From W0P33-017 sp963640395 (GTDB taxonomy: Bacteria; Bacillota; Clostridia; Lachnospirales; Lachnospiraceae), in contig CAVHZH010000001.1 in the NCBI GenBank assembly GCA_963640395.1, positions 26,390 through 90,389 on the forward strand: a DNA stretch of 64,000 nucleotides, written 5' to 3'. Of this stretch, positions 52,814 through 61,103 are shown piece after piece (positions within the stretch are counted from its first letter, which is position 1; each line of letters opens with the position of its first letter). The position numbers and the translations under genes are program-made. The notes below the pieces were generated by a model, which was not told the origin of the DNA, ran no database searches, and was given only the letters and a program-made list of their open reading frames with translations.

Positions 52814-52838
52814 TGTAAGTCTCCTTTCAATAATTAGT

Positions 52839-52867
52839 ATTATATTATGCGTCACTGACTTTGTCAA
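52839..52867 (-). promoter_or_regulatory. Consensus sigma-A promoter of the Fe-S/GGGtGRT operon
   Basis: TTGACA (52862-52867), exactly 17 bases, TATAAT (52839-52844) on the minus strand: all twelve consensus positions match. It sits 26 bases upstream of the ATG at 52813. Confidence 0.92.
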
Positions 52868-52913
52868 AAAGATGCCAAAGTCCGAACATACTCGATATAT
52901 TTTCTCATATTTT

Positions 52914-52939
52914 GCAAAAATCGTCTATAGTATTTTTGC
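52914..52939. terminator. AT-rich hairpin after the Q-rich gene
   Basis: GCAAAAAT (52914-52921) and ATTTTTGC (52932-52939). It lies between the stop of the Q-rich gene (52964) and the following promoter. Weak as a terminator because the stem is A/T-rich and no long T-run follows on the minus strand. Confidence 0.45.
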
Positions 52940-52963
52940 TTTTTCTAAAGAATCTCGTACGCA

Positions 52964-54571
52964 TTATCCCATCCAGTAGCCAAACTGCGCAAGCACCTGC
53001 TTGGCGCCTTTGGTTATCGGCTCATGCTTCAAAATCGTTGACAGTGCATCCGCCATACCGTTGATCTGCCGTCTGACGACCGCTGCCCTCAGATCAAATT
53101 CCTGAAGATCAATCAATGCTTTTTTCTGCAATGTAGTCTTAAACTTTGACTCCTGCGGCATTGTCTCATTCAGCTCATCCATGACACCCTGTGAAACCAT
53201 TGCATCGAGCGTCAGATCACCCAGAGCATCGATGGAGCGGTACATTTGCTGATACATGGTATCAACCATTGCCTGTCTCAGCCTGTATTCCTCCGGATGG
53301 TCCTCGATCATTTTCCGGTATTTGGCAAGCTCATCGAACGAATATCCGGTCACAAAGCCTGTAAGGTTCAGATTGGTCATATCTGCACCCTTATCGGTCT
53401 TCATCTGCTGCTGTTCTACCATCTGCTTCATTTCCTCGCCGCCGCGCATCAGCCTTTCCTTCTCTATCTCACACAGCCGCTCATACTCATTCTGGAACAG
53501 CATCCGCTCGCGTGACCTGCCCTCTGTCAGTATTTCCCGCAGCTGCTGCTTCTCATCCTCAACAGTCTGACCAAAGGCCTCACGGGCAGTCTGAACATCT
53601 TCTTCGTTGTCATGCGTGTTCATCACTGCAGTGTCGGACTGCAGACCGCGCAGCGCACACACATGTGTAAATAATGAGCCGTACAACGCATACCGATCCA
53701 ATACCTTGCACTGGATCAGGTCTCTTTTGACCTGCGGCAGGGCAGCAAAATATTCTCTGTTCACCGGATCCTGATATACATTCTCAAAATAAACCAGTCT
53801 TGTAATCTGCTCATGAAGCTCGCGTGCATGATATTCCAGATATTCCGGTTCAAACATCTCCAGTGTGATATCAGTGCCCAACACCTGCTCGAGCATACGA
53901 TCCAGATGCGGCTTTCTGCGCTGTGCATCCTTTGAAATATAATCCTCAAAAAACTGCTGGTCAAGCTCCTTACGGTTTCGCTGCTGCTCACCCGCCGGCT
54001 CACCGTTTTTATTTTTTTCATAGCCATATGAAAAGCTCCGCAGCACACGCGCGTCCACATGCTGCGCATTCGCCGCCGCCGTCACCTCACTTGTCAGTGA
54101 ATTATCCTGCATGCGCTTTTTCTTTTGCAGCCCCTCCACGATACGTATGCTGATATGATCCGCCAGCGGTGTCGATTTCTTTGCCTTGGAATCCAGACGC
54201 TTATCCTCACGTCTTTGCTTAAAGGTCTTTTCTGCCGGCTGCTGGATCTGTGCCGGTCTGCCCGCTGCAGTCCTGTCAGCCTCGATCTTACTGACTTTTT
54301 CACGCCATTCATTTTTGGTGTCCGCATTGCGGTTCAGCTCCATCTTGATCAGAAACTCGTTCTGTTCCATGCGCCGATGTTCCATCGTCTGATTCTCTTT
54401 CCGGTCCCAGCTCTGCAAATCCACCAGATGTCTGTGCACCTCCTGTTCCCACGGCTGCTCCTGCTGTTGCTGAGCCTGCTGTTGTTGCACCTGCTGCTGT
54501 TGCTGCGCCTGCTGCTGTTGTTGCGCCTGCTGCTGTTGCTGTGCCTGCTGCTGCATCTGAAAATCATCCAT
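52964..54571 (-). CDS. Q-rich candidate CIS cargo protein, copy B
   Basis: 535 aa. The first ~40 residues are almost entirely Q and A (MDDFQMQQQAQQQQQAQQQQ and so on). The rest is helical and charged and runs parallel to copy A at 55.6-57.1 kb along its whole length: HLVDLQSWDRKENQTMEHRR (A: HLIDLQNWDRAEGQTIEERR), RREDKRLDSKAKK in both, RKPHLDRMLEQVL in both, MTNLNLTGFVTGYSFDELAK (A: MTNLNLTSYVTGYSFDVLAK). The C-terminus differs in length. No enzyme motif or membrane segment recognised. It follows a GNAT gene by about 42 bases with AGGAGG. Cargo role is inferred from Q-rich N-terminus, pairing and neighbourhood. Confidence 0.8.
   Translation of the reverse strand: MDDFQMQQQAQQQQQAQQQQQAQQQQQVQQQQAQQQQEQPWEQEVHRHLVDLQSWDRKENQTMEHRRMEQNEFLIKMELNRNADTKNEWREKVSKIEADRTAAGRPAQIQQPAEKTFKQRREDKRLDSKAKKSTPLADHISIRIVEGLQKKKRMQDNSLTSEVTAAANAQHVDARVLRSFSYGYEKNKNGEPAGEQQRNRKELDQQFFEDYISKDAQRRKPHLDRMLEQVLGTDITLEMFEPEYLEYHARELHEQITRLVYFENVYQDPVNREYFAALPQVKRDLIQCKVLDRYALYGSLFTHVCALRGLQSDTAVMNTHDNEEDVQTAREAFGQTVEDEKQQLREILTEGRSRERMLFQNEYERLCEIEKERLMRGGEEMKQMVEQQQMKTDKGADMTNLNLTGFVTGYSFDELAKYRKMIEDHPEEYRLRQAMVDTMYQQMYRSIDALGDLTLDAMVSQGVMDELNETMPQESKFKTTLQKKALIDLQEFDLRAAVVRRQINGMADALSTILKHEPITKGAKQVLAQFGYWMG
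54460..54556 (-). repeat. CAG/CAA triplet tract coding poly-Gln
   Basis: About 32 codons, mostly CAG and CAA in blocks of QQQQQA, at the 5' end of the copy B gene. Copy A has only a shorter tract (about 57.05-57.12 kb). In-frame triplet gain or loss is likely between strains. Confidence 0.85.
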
Positions 54572-54613
54572 CGTTATATCCTCCTGTTTTTAATCAACCT
54601 TTATCTATTCTTA

Positions 54614-55555
54614 TCAGACAATCTGCAGATACGTGTAAGATACCTTTCTTGCCTGAGGTGCCAGTCTTTGGATCATGTGTTCCGACTGGGAATTGACCGC
54701 CTGCATAGCGACTCTCGTCTGCGGCGGATAAAGTGCCTGCGCACGTGCGATCACGGTTTTTATGAGCGCAGTCAGAACCGCACGGTTGGAATCCCCGACC
54801 CATAATGCACACAGGGTCAGCACGCCGCAGCAAGAATGGTCGACTGCTGCATATGCCTCGATCCTGCCATCCCTGACAAATGCATAGCTGAGTTCCCGCT
54901 CGATCTCCTTACCCGTGAGCGTCTGCTCCGGCTGCGGTGTTCCGAGTGCAACGCTGCGCTTTTGCGCCGCGTGCAACAGATTATCGGATAACTGCGAAAA
55001 TGAATAAATGCCGTTATTTTTATCCCCGGATATCTTTGGCAGACTGACCGGCTTAAGATCTCCCAGCTCGAACATATAGATGTTCCGTCCGTTGTCGCTC
55101 TCCTGTGAAAATCCCATTGTCTCCAGAAACGGAAGCAGCGTCTCATTATCCGGCTCCGCCGTCGTAAACTTGATCTCCACTGCCCCGATATCGGGTTCAT
55201 CCTCGATCAACGCCTCCAATTCTCGGAGCATCCGGCGCGCGCCACCCTGTCGTCTGTAGTCAGGTGCCACATATAAGGAAATCACATGAAAACAATCTCC
55301 CGCAAGATAACCTGCCAATGCACCGCAGGCGACACCCTCCTTTGCGATTCCCATAACTGTAATCGGTTCTCCTCTGTGCAGCGCCTCTGCAGCCTCCGGC
55401 AGCAGCAGCGGCTCAAAGGCAGACGGATCGTCATCGTCAACCATGCCAAACTGCATCCGGTCATCCGGCTCACTCTGATCTGTCTGCAGCTCCAGAATGA
55501 AGTCCTGCTCCATATTGCTATCCCTTGACTCAGCGTCATGGATGCTATTTTCCAT
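54614..55555 (-). CDS. Tandem-GNAT protein, copy B
   Basis: 313 aa. First GNAT domain at about 55-160: VMGIAKEGVACGALAGYLAG, CFHVISLYVAPDYRRQGGAR and RMLRELEALIEDEPDIGAVE, with the RRQGGA acetyl-CoA loop. A second GNAT-like domain is C-terminal: HSCCGVLTLCALWVGDSNRA, VLTALIKTVIARAQALYPPQ, then VAMQAVNSQSEHMIQRLAPQ. It is closely similar to copy A (324-aa frame) over its whole length, so it arose by a recent duplication. Strong site GGGAGG before ATG 55555. It is followed by Q-rich copy B. Confidence 0.88.
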   Translation of the reverse strand: MENSIHDAESRDSNMEQDFILELQTDQSEPDDRMQFGMVDDDDPSAFEPLLLPEAAEALHRGEPITVMGIAKEGVACGALAGYLAGDCFHVISLYVAPDYRRQGGARRMLRELEALIEDEPDIGAVEIKFTTAEPDNETLLPFLETMGFSQESDNGRNIYMFELGDLKPVSLPKISGDKNNGIYSFSQLSDNLLHAAQKRSVALGTPQPEQTLTGKEIERELSYAFVRDGRIEAYAAVDHSCCGVLTLCALWVGDSNRAVLTALIKTVIARAQALYPPQTRVAMQAVNSQSEHMIQRLAPQARKVSYTYLQIV

Positions 55556-55594
55556 TTTATGTACCTCCCGTCTGAGCTCTGGTTACGTGCGGTT

Positions 55595-57133
55595 TTAGCC
55601 AAGCTGCTCCATCATCCGGATAGCGGATGGAGTCATCTCCTTATGCCTTAAAAGCCCTTCCAGTGCATCTGCCATACCGCTGATCTGCTGTCTGACGACC
55701 TGTGCCCTCGCATCGGTTTCTGCGAGCTGGATCAATGCCTTTTTCTGCATTGCACTTTTAAGCCTTGTCTGTTGTGGCATCTGATCACCCAGCGCATCCA
55801 TAACACCCTGTGTAGCCATTGCCGCCAGCGTAATATCACCCAGAGCATCGACCGAGCGGTACATCTGCTGATACAGTGTATCAACCAGCTTTGCATTTTC
55901 CTGGTATTCCTCCGGATGATCCTCGATCATTTTCCGGTGCTTTGCAAGCACATCAAACGAATATCCGGTTACATAGCTTGTAAGATTGAGATTGGTCATA
56001 TCTTCGCCCTTCTCGGTTTTCATCTTATCCTGCTCGACCGCCTGCTTCATTTGCTCTCCGTTGCGCATCAGCTGCTCCCTCTCTACCTCATACATCCGCT
56101 CAAACTCATTCTGGATCAGCATCCGCTCACGCGATCTGCTCTCTGCCAGCATATCCCGCATCTGCTGTCTCTCAACATCAGCGAGTGCGGTAAAGATCTC
56201 ACGATCTTTATCAGCCTTTGCCTTGTCGCATTTTTCCATTTTCGCGCCGTCGGCGTCCACACCCCGCAGCGCACATACGTGTGAAAACAGTGAGCCATAG
56301 TATGCATACCGGCTTAACACCTTGCACTGGAGCAGGTCTTTCTTGAACGTCGGCAACGCGTCAAAATAAGCCTTGTTCACCGGATCCTTATACACATTAT
56401 CAAAATAAACCAGTCTTGAGATCTGCTCATGAAGCTCCCCCGCATGATATTCCATATATTCCGGCTCAAGCATCTCCTCCGTGATATCAGTGTTCAACAC
56501 CTGCTCGAGCATGCGGTCCAAATGCGGTTTTCTGCGCTGTTCATCCTTTGAAATATAGTCCTCTAAAAACTGCCGGTCAAGCTCCTTTCGGTTTTGCTGG
56601 TACTCATTCAGCGGTTCACCGTTTTTATTTGTTTCATAACCGGATACAAAAGTATTCAGCACACGCCGATCCACATGCTGACGCACCGCCTCATCAATCA
56701 TATCCTGCGTAAAGGAATTTGAATGCATGTTCTTCTTCTTTTTCAGCCTTTCCACCATATGTATACTCATATGATCCGCCAGCGGTGTGATTTTCTTTGC
56801 CTTGGAGTCCAGACGCTTATCCTCGCGCCTTTGCTTATAGGTCTTTTGTGCCGGTCTCTGGATCTGCACCGGTCTGCCCTCCGCCGTCCTGTCAGCTTCA
56901 ATCTTTCTGCATTTTTCTATCCATGCATTTTTCATATCCACATTGCGCTCGAGCTCCTGCTCCATCAGATAGGTGTTCTGCTCCATGCGCCGTTCTTCTA
57001 TCGTCTGCCCCTCTGCACGATCCCAATTCTGCAGGTCTATCAGATGCATATGCATTTGTTGCTGCTGTTCCTGTACCTGCTGTTGCTGCTGCATCTGCTG
57101 CTGTTCGGCCTGTTTTACCTGAAAATCATCCAT
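55595..57133 (-). CDS. Q-rich candidate CIS cargo protein, copy A
   Basis: 512 aa. Short Q-rich N-terminus (MDDFQVKQAEQQQMQQQQQV, then QEQQQQ), then helical charged sequence collinear with copy B. It differs in charge-rich insertions (VDADGAKMEKCDKAKADKDR region near 300-320) and ends LRHKEMTPSAIRMMEQLG. Shared blocks such as LVYFDNVYKDPVNKAYFDAL and SRSRERMLIQNEFERMYEVE indicate selection on folded helices outside the Q tract. No catalytic motif. Follows GNAT copy A after about 50 bases with AGGAGG. Function unknown. Confidence 0.8.
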   Translation of the reverse strand: MDDFQVKQAEQQQMQQQQQVQEQQQQMHMHLIDLQNWDRAEGQTIEERRMEQNTYLMEQELERNVDMKNAWIEKCRKIEADRTAEGRPVQIQRPAQKTYKQRREDKRLDSKAKKITPLADHMSIHMVERLKKKKNMHSNSFTQDMIDEAVRQHVDRRVLNTFVSGYETNKNGEPLNEYQQNRKELDRQFLEDYISKDEQRRKPHLDRMLEQVLNTDITEEMLEPEYMEYHAGELHEQISRLVYFDNVYKDPVNKAYFDALPTFKKDLLQCKVLSRYAYYGSLFSHVCALRGVDADGAKMEKCDKAKADKDREIFTALADVERQQMRDMLAESRSRERMLIQNEFERMYEVEREQLMRNGEQMKQAVEQDKMKTEKGEDMTNLNLTSYVTGYSFDVLAKHRKMIEDHPEEYQENAKLVDTLYQQMYRSVDALGDITLAAMATQGVMDALGDQMPQQTRLKSAMQKKALIQLAETDARAQVVRQQISGMADALEGLLRHKEMTPSAIRMMEQLG

Positions 57134-57184
57134 TGAAATATCCTCCTGTTTTCAATTAGTCTTTTTATTTGTTTCTATCCTATA

Positions 57185-58126
57185 TCAGACAGTCTGCCGA
57201 TACGTATAAGATATCTTTCTCGCCTGAGGCGCCAGCCTTTGTATCATTCGTTCTGACTGGTCATTGACCGCCTGCATAGCGATTCTTGTCTGCGGCGGAT
57301 AAAGTGCCTGCGCATGTGCGATCACTGTTTTTATGAGTGTATTCAGGATCGCACGGTTGGGATCCCCGATCCATAGTGCACACAGGGTCAGCACACCGCA
57401 GCAGGAATGGTCGACCGCTGCGTATGCCTCAATCCTGCCATCCTTGACAAGTGCATAACTGAGCTCCCGTTCGATCTCCTTACTCGTGAGTGTCTGCTCC
57501 GGCTGCGGTGTTCCGAGCGCAACGCAGCGCTTTTGTGCCGCATGCAGCAGATCATCGGATAACTGTGAAAATGAATAGATGCCGTTATTTTTATCCCCGG
57601 ATACTTTCGGCAGACTGACCGGCTTAAGATCCCCGAGCGCAAATTCATAGATATTCCGCCCGCCGTCACTCTCCTGTAAAAATCCCATTGCCTCCAGAAA
57701 CGGAAGCATCGTCTCATTATCCGGCTCTGCCGTTGTAAACTGAAGATCCACTTCCCCGATATCGGGTTCGTCCTCAATCAACGCCTCCAACTCACCAATC
57801 ATACGGCGCGCGCCACCCTGCCGTCTGTAGTCCGGTGCCACATATAGAGAGATCACGCGGAAGCAATCTCCCGAAAGATAACCTGCCAGCGCACCGCAGG
57901 CGACACCTTCCATTGCGATTCCCATAACCGTAATCGGTTCCCCACTGTGCAGCGCCTCTGCAACCTGCGGCAGCAGCAGCGGCTCAAAGACCTCCAGCAT
58001 AGCATCGTCAACGATGCCAAACTGCATCCGGGCATCCAGCCCGCTCTGATCTGCCTCCACCTCCGGAATTAAGTTCTGCTCCTGACTGCTATCCCTTAAT
58101 CCATTGTCACGGCTGCTTATCTCCAT
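57185..58126 (-). CDS. Tandem-GNAT protein, copy A
   Basis: 313 aa from ATG 58126 (GGGAGG precedes it; a frame start at 58159 overlaps a hairpin). Same domain order as copy B: CGALAGYLSGDCFRVISLYV, APDYRRQGGARRMIGELEAL, then the C-terminal domain HSCCGVLTLCALWIGDPNRA and ILNTLIKTVIAHAQALYPPQ. The acetyl-CoA loop RRQGGA is intact; the C-terminal domain lacks it. It is the first gene of the duplicated block, 66 bases after the beta-helix acyltransferase gene, so it may be read from the topB transcript or from a promoter I cannot identify. Confidence 0.88.
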   Translation of the reverse strand: MEISSRDNGLRDSSQEQNLIPEVEADQSGLDARMQFGIVDDAMLEVFEPLLLPQVAEALHSGEPITVMGIAMEGVACGALAGYLSGDCFRVISLYVAPDYRRQGGARRMIGELEALIEDEPDIGEVDLQFTTAEPDNETMLPFLEAMGFLQESDGGRNIYEFALGDLKPVSLPKVSGDKNNGIYSFSQLSDDLLHAAQKRCVALGTPQPEQTLTSKEIERELSYALVKDGRIEAYAAVDHSCCGVLTLCALWIGDPNRAILNTLIKTVIAHAQALYPPQTRIAMQAVNDQSERMIQRLAPQARKISYTYRQTV

Positions 58127-58169
58127 TTTCGTACCTCCCGTCTGAGTTCTATGATACATGATCGTCTTC

Positions 58170-58194
58170 TAACTGTTCAGTACCCTCACAGTTA
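58170..58194 (-). repeat. Short inverted repeat at the end of the acyltransferase gene
   Basis: Arms TAACTGT (58170-58176) and ACAGTTA (58188-58194); the right arm contains the stop codon. Near-identical in sequence to the repeat between sheath and tube genes at 20882-20908. Confidence 0.6.
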
Positions 58195-58860
58195 CATCGT
58201 CTTTAATACAACTTCACCCTGTTTTTTATAAATGCTGTGTGCCGGAACGACCCCCCGGACACTTGAAAGCGGATAGATATTTGTATGGCTGCCAATAACC
58301 GTACCCGGATTGAGTACGCTGTTGCAGCCGACCTCCACATAATCTCCGAGCATCGCTCCGAATTTTTTGCGTCCGGTCGCAAGCTGCTCTGCGCCGTCCC
58401 TTACGACCACCTCTGTCTTATCGGATTTGACATTGGATGTGATCGATCCTGCTCCCATATGTGATCTATAGCCTAAAATCGAATCTCCTACATAGTTGTA
58501 ATGCGGTACCTGTACACAGTCGAAGATAATATCATTTTTAATCTCGGTCGAATTGCCGATGACAGAGCCTTTTCCGATAACTGCGCTGCCACGGATAAAT
58601 GCACAGTGGCGGATCTCTGCCTCCTCATCAATGATGAGCGGACCGTTTAAGCATGCCGTTGGTGCAACCTTTGCCGTTTTCGCAACCCAGATGTCTGCTC
58701 CGCGTTTTTCGTATTTATCCGGATCAAGTGCTGTTCCCAGCTCGCGAACCATATCCCCGATCCCTGCCAGTGCCTCCCACGGATAGGTAAACTGCGCCAG
58801 ATACGCTCCTGCGATCGTCTTTGACAGGTCGTATAATTCGCTGATTTTACACTGATTCAT
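58192..58860 (-). CDS. Left-handed beta-helix (hexapeptide) acyl/nucleotidyl-transferase-like protein
   Basis: 222 aa from ATG 58860 with AAAGGAAA; it overlaps the end of topB by 14 bases. Hexapeptide-repeat signature across the middle and end: AKVAPTACLNGPLIIDEEAE, IRHCAFIRGSAVIGKGSVIG, GYRSHMGAGSITSNVKSDK, then VEVGCNSVLNPGTVIGSHTN. This resembles the C-terminal acyltransferase half of GlmU and other LbH proteins; the N-terminal nucleotidyl-transferase Rossmann domain of GlmU is absent. Substrate unknown; probably a sugar-nucleotide acetyltransferase. Confidence 0.82.
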   Translation of the reverse strand: MNQCKISELYDLSKTIAGAYLAQFTYPWEALAGIGDMVRELGTALDPDKYEKRGADIWVAKTAKVAPTACLNGPLIIDEEAEIRHCAFIRGSAVIGKGSVIGNSTEIKNDIIFDCVQVPHYNYVGDSILGYRSHMGAGSITSNVKSDKTEVVVRDGAEQLATGRKKFGAMLGDYVEVGCNSVLNPGTVIGSHTNIYPLSSVRGVVPAHSIYKKQGEVVLKTM

Positions 58861-60970
58861 GTTGATTTTCCTTTCTGGCAGAGCCCTTTGTGCGGGTGCT
58901 CTTTTTCCTGTTCCCTGCCTTGCTGTTATTTTTATAATATGGCGCTGCCGCGTCAAAATACTGCCGCAGTGCATATTGATGGTTTGTCTGCATCACCGCA
59001 TCCGTGCGTGACCGGATAAAATGCTCCAGCTTCACCATGTATTCCTCCGATGTGATGCTGCCCTGTGCAACGTAGGTCAGCCCTTTTTCCCAGCTCGCCG
59101 TCAGCTCCGGATTGAGCAGGGAACGGATCGATACGTTTACGACATCAAAGATCATTTCCCCCAGCAGCGTCGGTGTGATGACCTGCGTCTTTTTATTTAA
59201 TGCGAGATATTTATTTTTCACCAGCTTTGCGATGATCTCGGCGCGTGTCGCGCTCGTACCGATGCCGCTGCCCTTGATCTGCGCGCGCAGCTCCTCATCC
59301 TCGATGAGTTGTCCCGCATTCTCCATCGCAAGCACCATCGAACCGGATGTATAACGCTTTGGCGGCGATGTCTCGCCCTCCTTGATCGCGTAACCGTCTA
59401 CCGGAAGCTGGACACCCTTTTTCAAACCGGCGACCAGTTCGAGCAAATGTTCATCGGAAATCTCCTGTTCTTCTCCATCTGCGCTGTCCGGTGTCCGGGC
59501 TTCTGCTTCGGCATCCTGCCCGGCAGCACCTGCTGCCTGTTTCTTTTTAAAGAACGAATATTCCATCACTTTCAGATAACCGGAATCCTTTAATACTTTA
59601 AAACCGGAAAAAAACTTTTCATTGCCGACCTGTGTCACAAGGCTCACCTTCTGATAAACCGCCGGCGGATAAAAAATCGCTAAAAACCTGCGCACGATCA
59701 CCTCATACACCTTCATGGACAAGTCACTGAGCGATTTTAATGCTCCCATTCCCTGTCCGGTCGGGATCACCGCATAATGGTCGGTGATCTGCTTATCGTT
59801 TGTATAACGTGTTTTCGCAATATTTTTATATGCGCCGCCCGCTAAGATCTCCTCCGCAAAGCTGCGGACACCGGGAATATTTTTCAGTCCCTCGATATTT
59901 TTATGGATCTCCTTTGCGACTGCGGTCGAGAGCACACGCGCATCCGTTCGCGGATAAGTGACCAGCTTTTTCTCGTACAGCTCCTGAATGATCTGCAGTG
60001 TCTGATCGGGGCTGATCTTGAAAAACCTCGAGCAGATATTCTGCAACTCCGCCAGATTAAACAACAGCGGCGCGTTTTTTGTCTCCTTTTTCTTCTCCAC
60101 GGACACTACCGTCGCCATCTGTGGCTGAATCTGCGCTAACGTGTCGATGAGTGCCTGTGCATCCTCCCTTTGCTGAAAACCGTTTTCCTTATACAGCTTC
60201 GGGGACTGGAAATATGCCGATCCCTCTACTGCCTTCCACTCACCGTCGATCGGTGCGCCGTCCAACGACAGCTTCCCGAGCACACGGTAAAACGGTGTCT
60301 TTGTAAATGCACGGATCTCACGCTCCCGGCGCACGACCATGCCGAGCACACAGGTCATGACGCGGCCGACTGAAATCACCGCGTAGCGCTCATGCAGGTA
60401 ATTAGCGACTGCATTGCCGTAGCGCAGCGTCAGCAGGCGCGAGAAATTGATACCCATCAGATAATCTTCCTTTGCCCGCAGATAAGCACTGGCACACAGG
60501 TTGTCATATTCCGATAAATCCTTTGCCTCGCGGATGCCGCGCAAAATCTCCTCCTCCGTCTGGGAATCGATCCAGACACGCCGGCGCTCCTTATTTTTCA
60601 CACCTGCCATCTGCTCCACCAGCCGGTAGATGTACTCTCCCTCGCGCCCGGAGTCCGTACAGACGTAGATGCAGTCTACATCCGTGCGGTTTAAAAGCCC
60701 TGCAACGATCCGGTACTGCTTTGCCGAGGAGCCGATCACCTCATATTTGAACTCCTGCGGCAGAAACGGCAGCGTCGCCAGTGACCATTTTTTATATTTC
60801 TCATCGTAGACTTCCGGATAGCTCATCGTCACCAGATGACCGACACACCATGTCACAATCGCCTCATCCGATTCCTGATAGCCGTCGTAACGCTTCATAT
60901 GAAGCCCGAGCGCTTTGGCGAACTCCTGTGCCACACTCGGTTTTTCTGCGATATATAATGATTTTGACAT
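58847..60970 (-). CDS. topB: DNA topoisomerase III (type IA)
   Basis: 707 aa from ATG 60970 (AAAGGAATT site); an upstream in-frame start at 61048 is hydrophobic and unrelated. N-terminal Toprim domain: SLYIAEKPSVAQEFAKALGL and CTDSGREGEYIY with the acidic pair. Active-site tyrosine Y339 in LVTYPRTDARVLS. Type IA core motifs: ISVGRVMTCVLG, YAVIPTGQGMGAL and GIGTSATRAEIIAKLV. The C-terminus has a basic tail (KAGNRKKSTRTKGSARK). Relaxes or decatenates single-stranded DNA crossovers. In many Firmicutes a topB copy is also carried on conjugative elements, but the length and neighbours here look chromosomal. Confidence 0.94.
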   Translation of the reverse strand: MSKSLYIAEKPSVAQEFAKALGLHMKRYDGYQESDEAIVTWCVGHLVTMSYPEVYDEKYKKWSLATLPFLPQEFKYEVIGSSAKQYRIVAGLLNRTDVDCIYVCTDSGREGEYIYRLVEQMAGVKNKERRRVWIDSQTEEEILRGIREAKDLSEYDNLCASAYLRAKEDYLMGINFSRLLTLRYGNAVANYLHERYAVISVGRVMTCVLGMVVRREREIRAFTKTPFYRVLGKLSLDGAPIDGEWKAVEGSAYFQSPKLYKENGFQQREDAQALIDTLAQIQPQMATVVSVEKKKETKNAPLLFNLAELQNICSRFFKISPDQTLQIIQELYEKKLVTYPRTDARVLSTAVAKEIHKNIEGLKNIPGVRSFAEEILAGGAYKNIAKTRYTNDKQITDHYAVIPTGQGMGALKSLSDLSMKVYEVIVRRFLAIFYPPAVYQKVSLVTQVGNEKFFSGFKVLKDSGYLKVMEYSFFKKKQAAGAAGQDAEAEARTPDSADGEEQEISDEHLLELVAGLKKGVQLPVDGYAIKEGETSPPKRYTSGSMVLAMENAGQLIEDEELRAQIKGSGIGTSATRAEIIAKLVKNKYLALNKKTQVITPTLLGEMIFDVVNVSIRSLLNPELTASWEKGLTYVAQGSITSEEYMVKLEHFIRSRTDAVMQTNHQYALRQYFDAAAPYYKNNSKAGNRKKSTRTKGSARKENQHESV

Positions 60971-61006
60971 ATGAATTCCTTTGTTTAGTCTATCATATCT
61001 GCGACT

Positions 61007-61033
61007 ATTATAAAAGAAGAATACAGACAAAAG
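61007..61033 (-). promoter_or_regulatory. Promoter-like element upstream of topB
   Basis: CTTTTGTCTGTATT (61020-61033), 7 bases, TATAAT (61007-61012) on the minus strand, 37 bases before the topB ATG. The 14-mer and gap are identical to the element at 36191-36217 before the CIS operon. Confidence 0.55.
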
Positions 61034-61055
61034 ACAGACACTTTGCATGGGTTTT

Positions 61056-61089
61056 TAAAAAAAATGAGGGCACAAGCTGCGCCCTCATA
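61056..61089 (-). terminator. Rho-independent terminator after asd
   Basis: Minus strand ATGAGGGC, loop, GCCCTCAT, then eight T. Begins about 15 bases after the asd stop at 61104. Confidence 0.93.
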
Positions 61090-61103
61090 TGATTGATCTG
61101 CTA

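Larger units (their letters stand above)
52964..58126 (-). repeat. Tandem duplication of a GNAT plus Q-rich gene cassette
   Basis: Copy A: GNAT 57185-58126 and Q-rich 55595-57133. Copy B: GNAT 54614-55555 and Q-rich 52964-54571. Both genes, their order, spacing (about 40-55 bases) and even the ribosome sites (GGGAGGTAC before each GNAT) are shared. The GNAT pair is more conserved than the Q-rich pair. Confidence 0.92.

Noticed and set aside
52914..52939. Strong terminator after the Q-rich copy B gene
   Set aside because: Stem is A/T only apart from end pairs, and no T-run on the minus strand; retained only as a weak hairpin.
58847..60970. topB as a sign of an integrative conjugative element
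   Set aside because: No relaxase, integrase or type IV secretion genes nearby; neighbours argH and asd are chromosomal.
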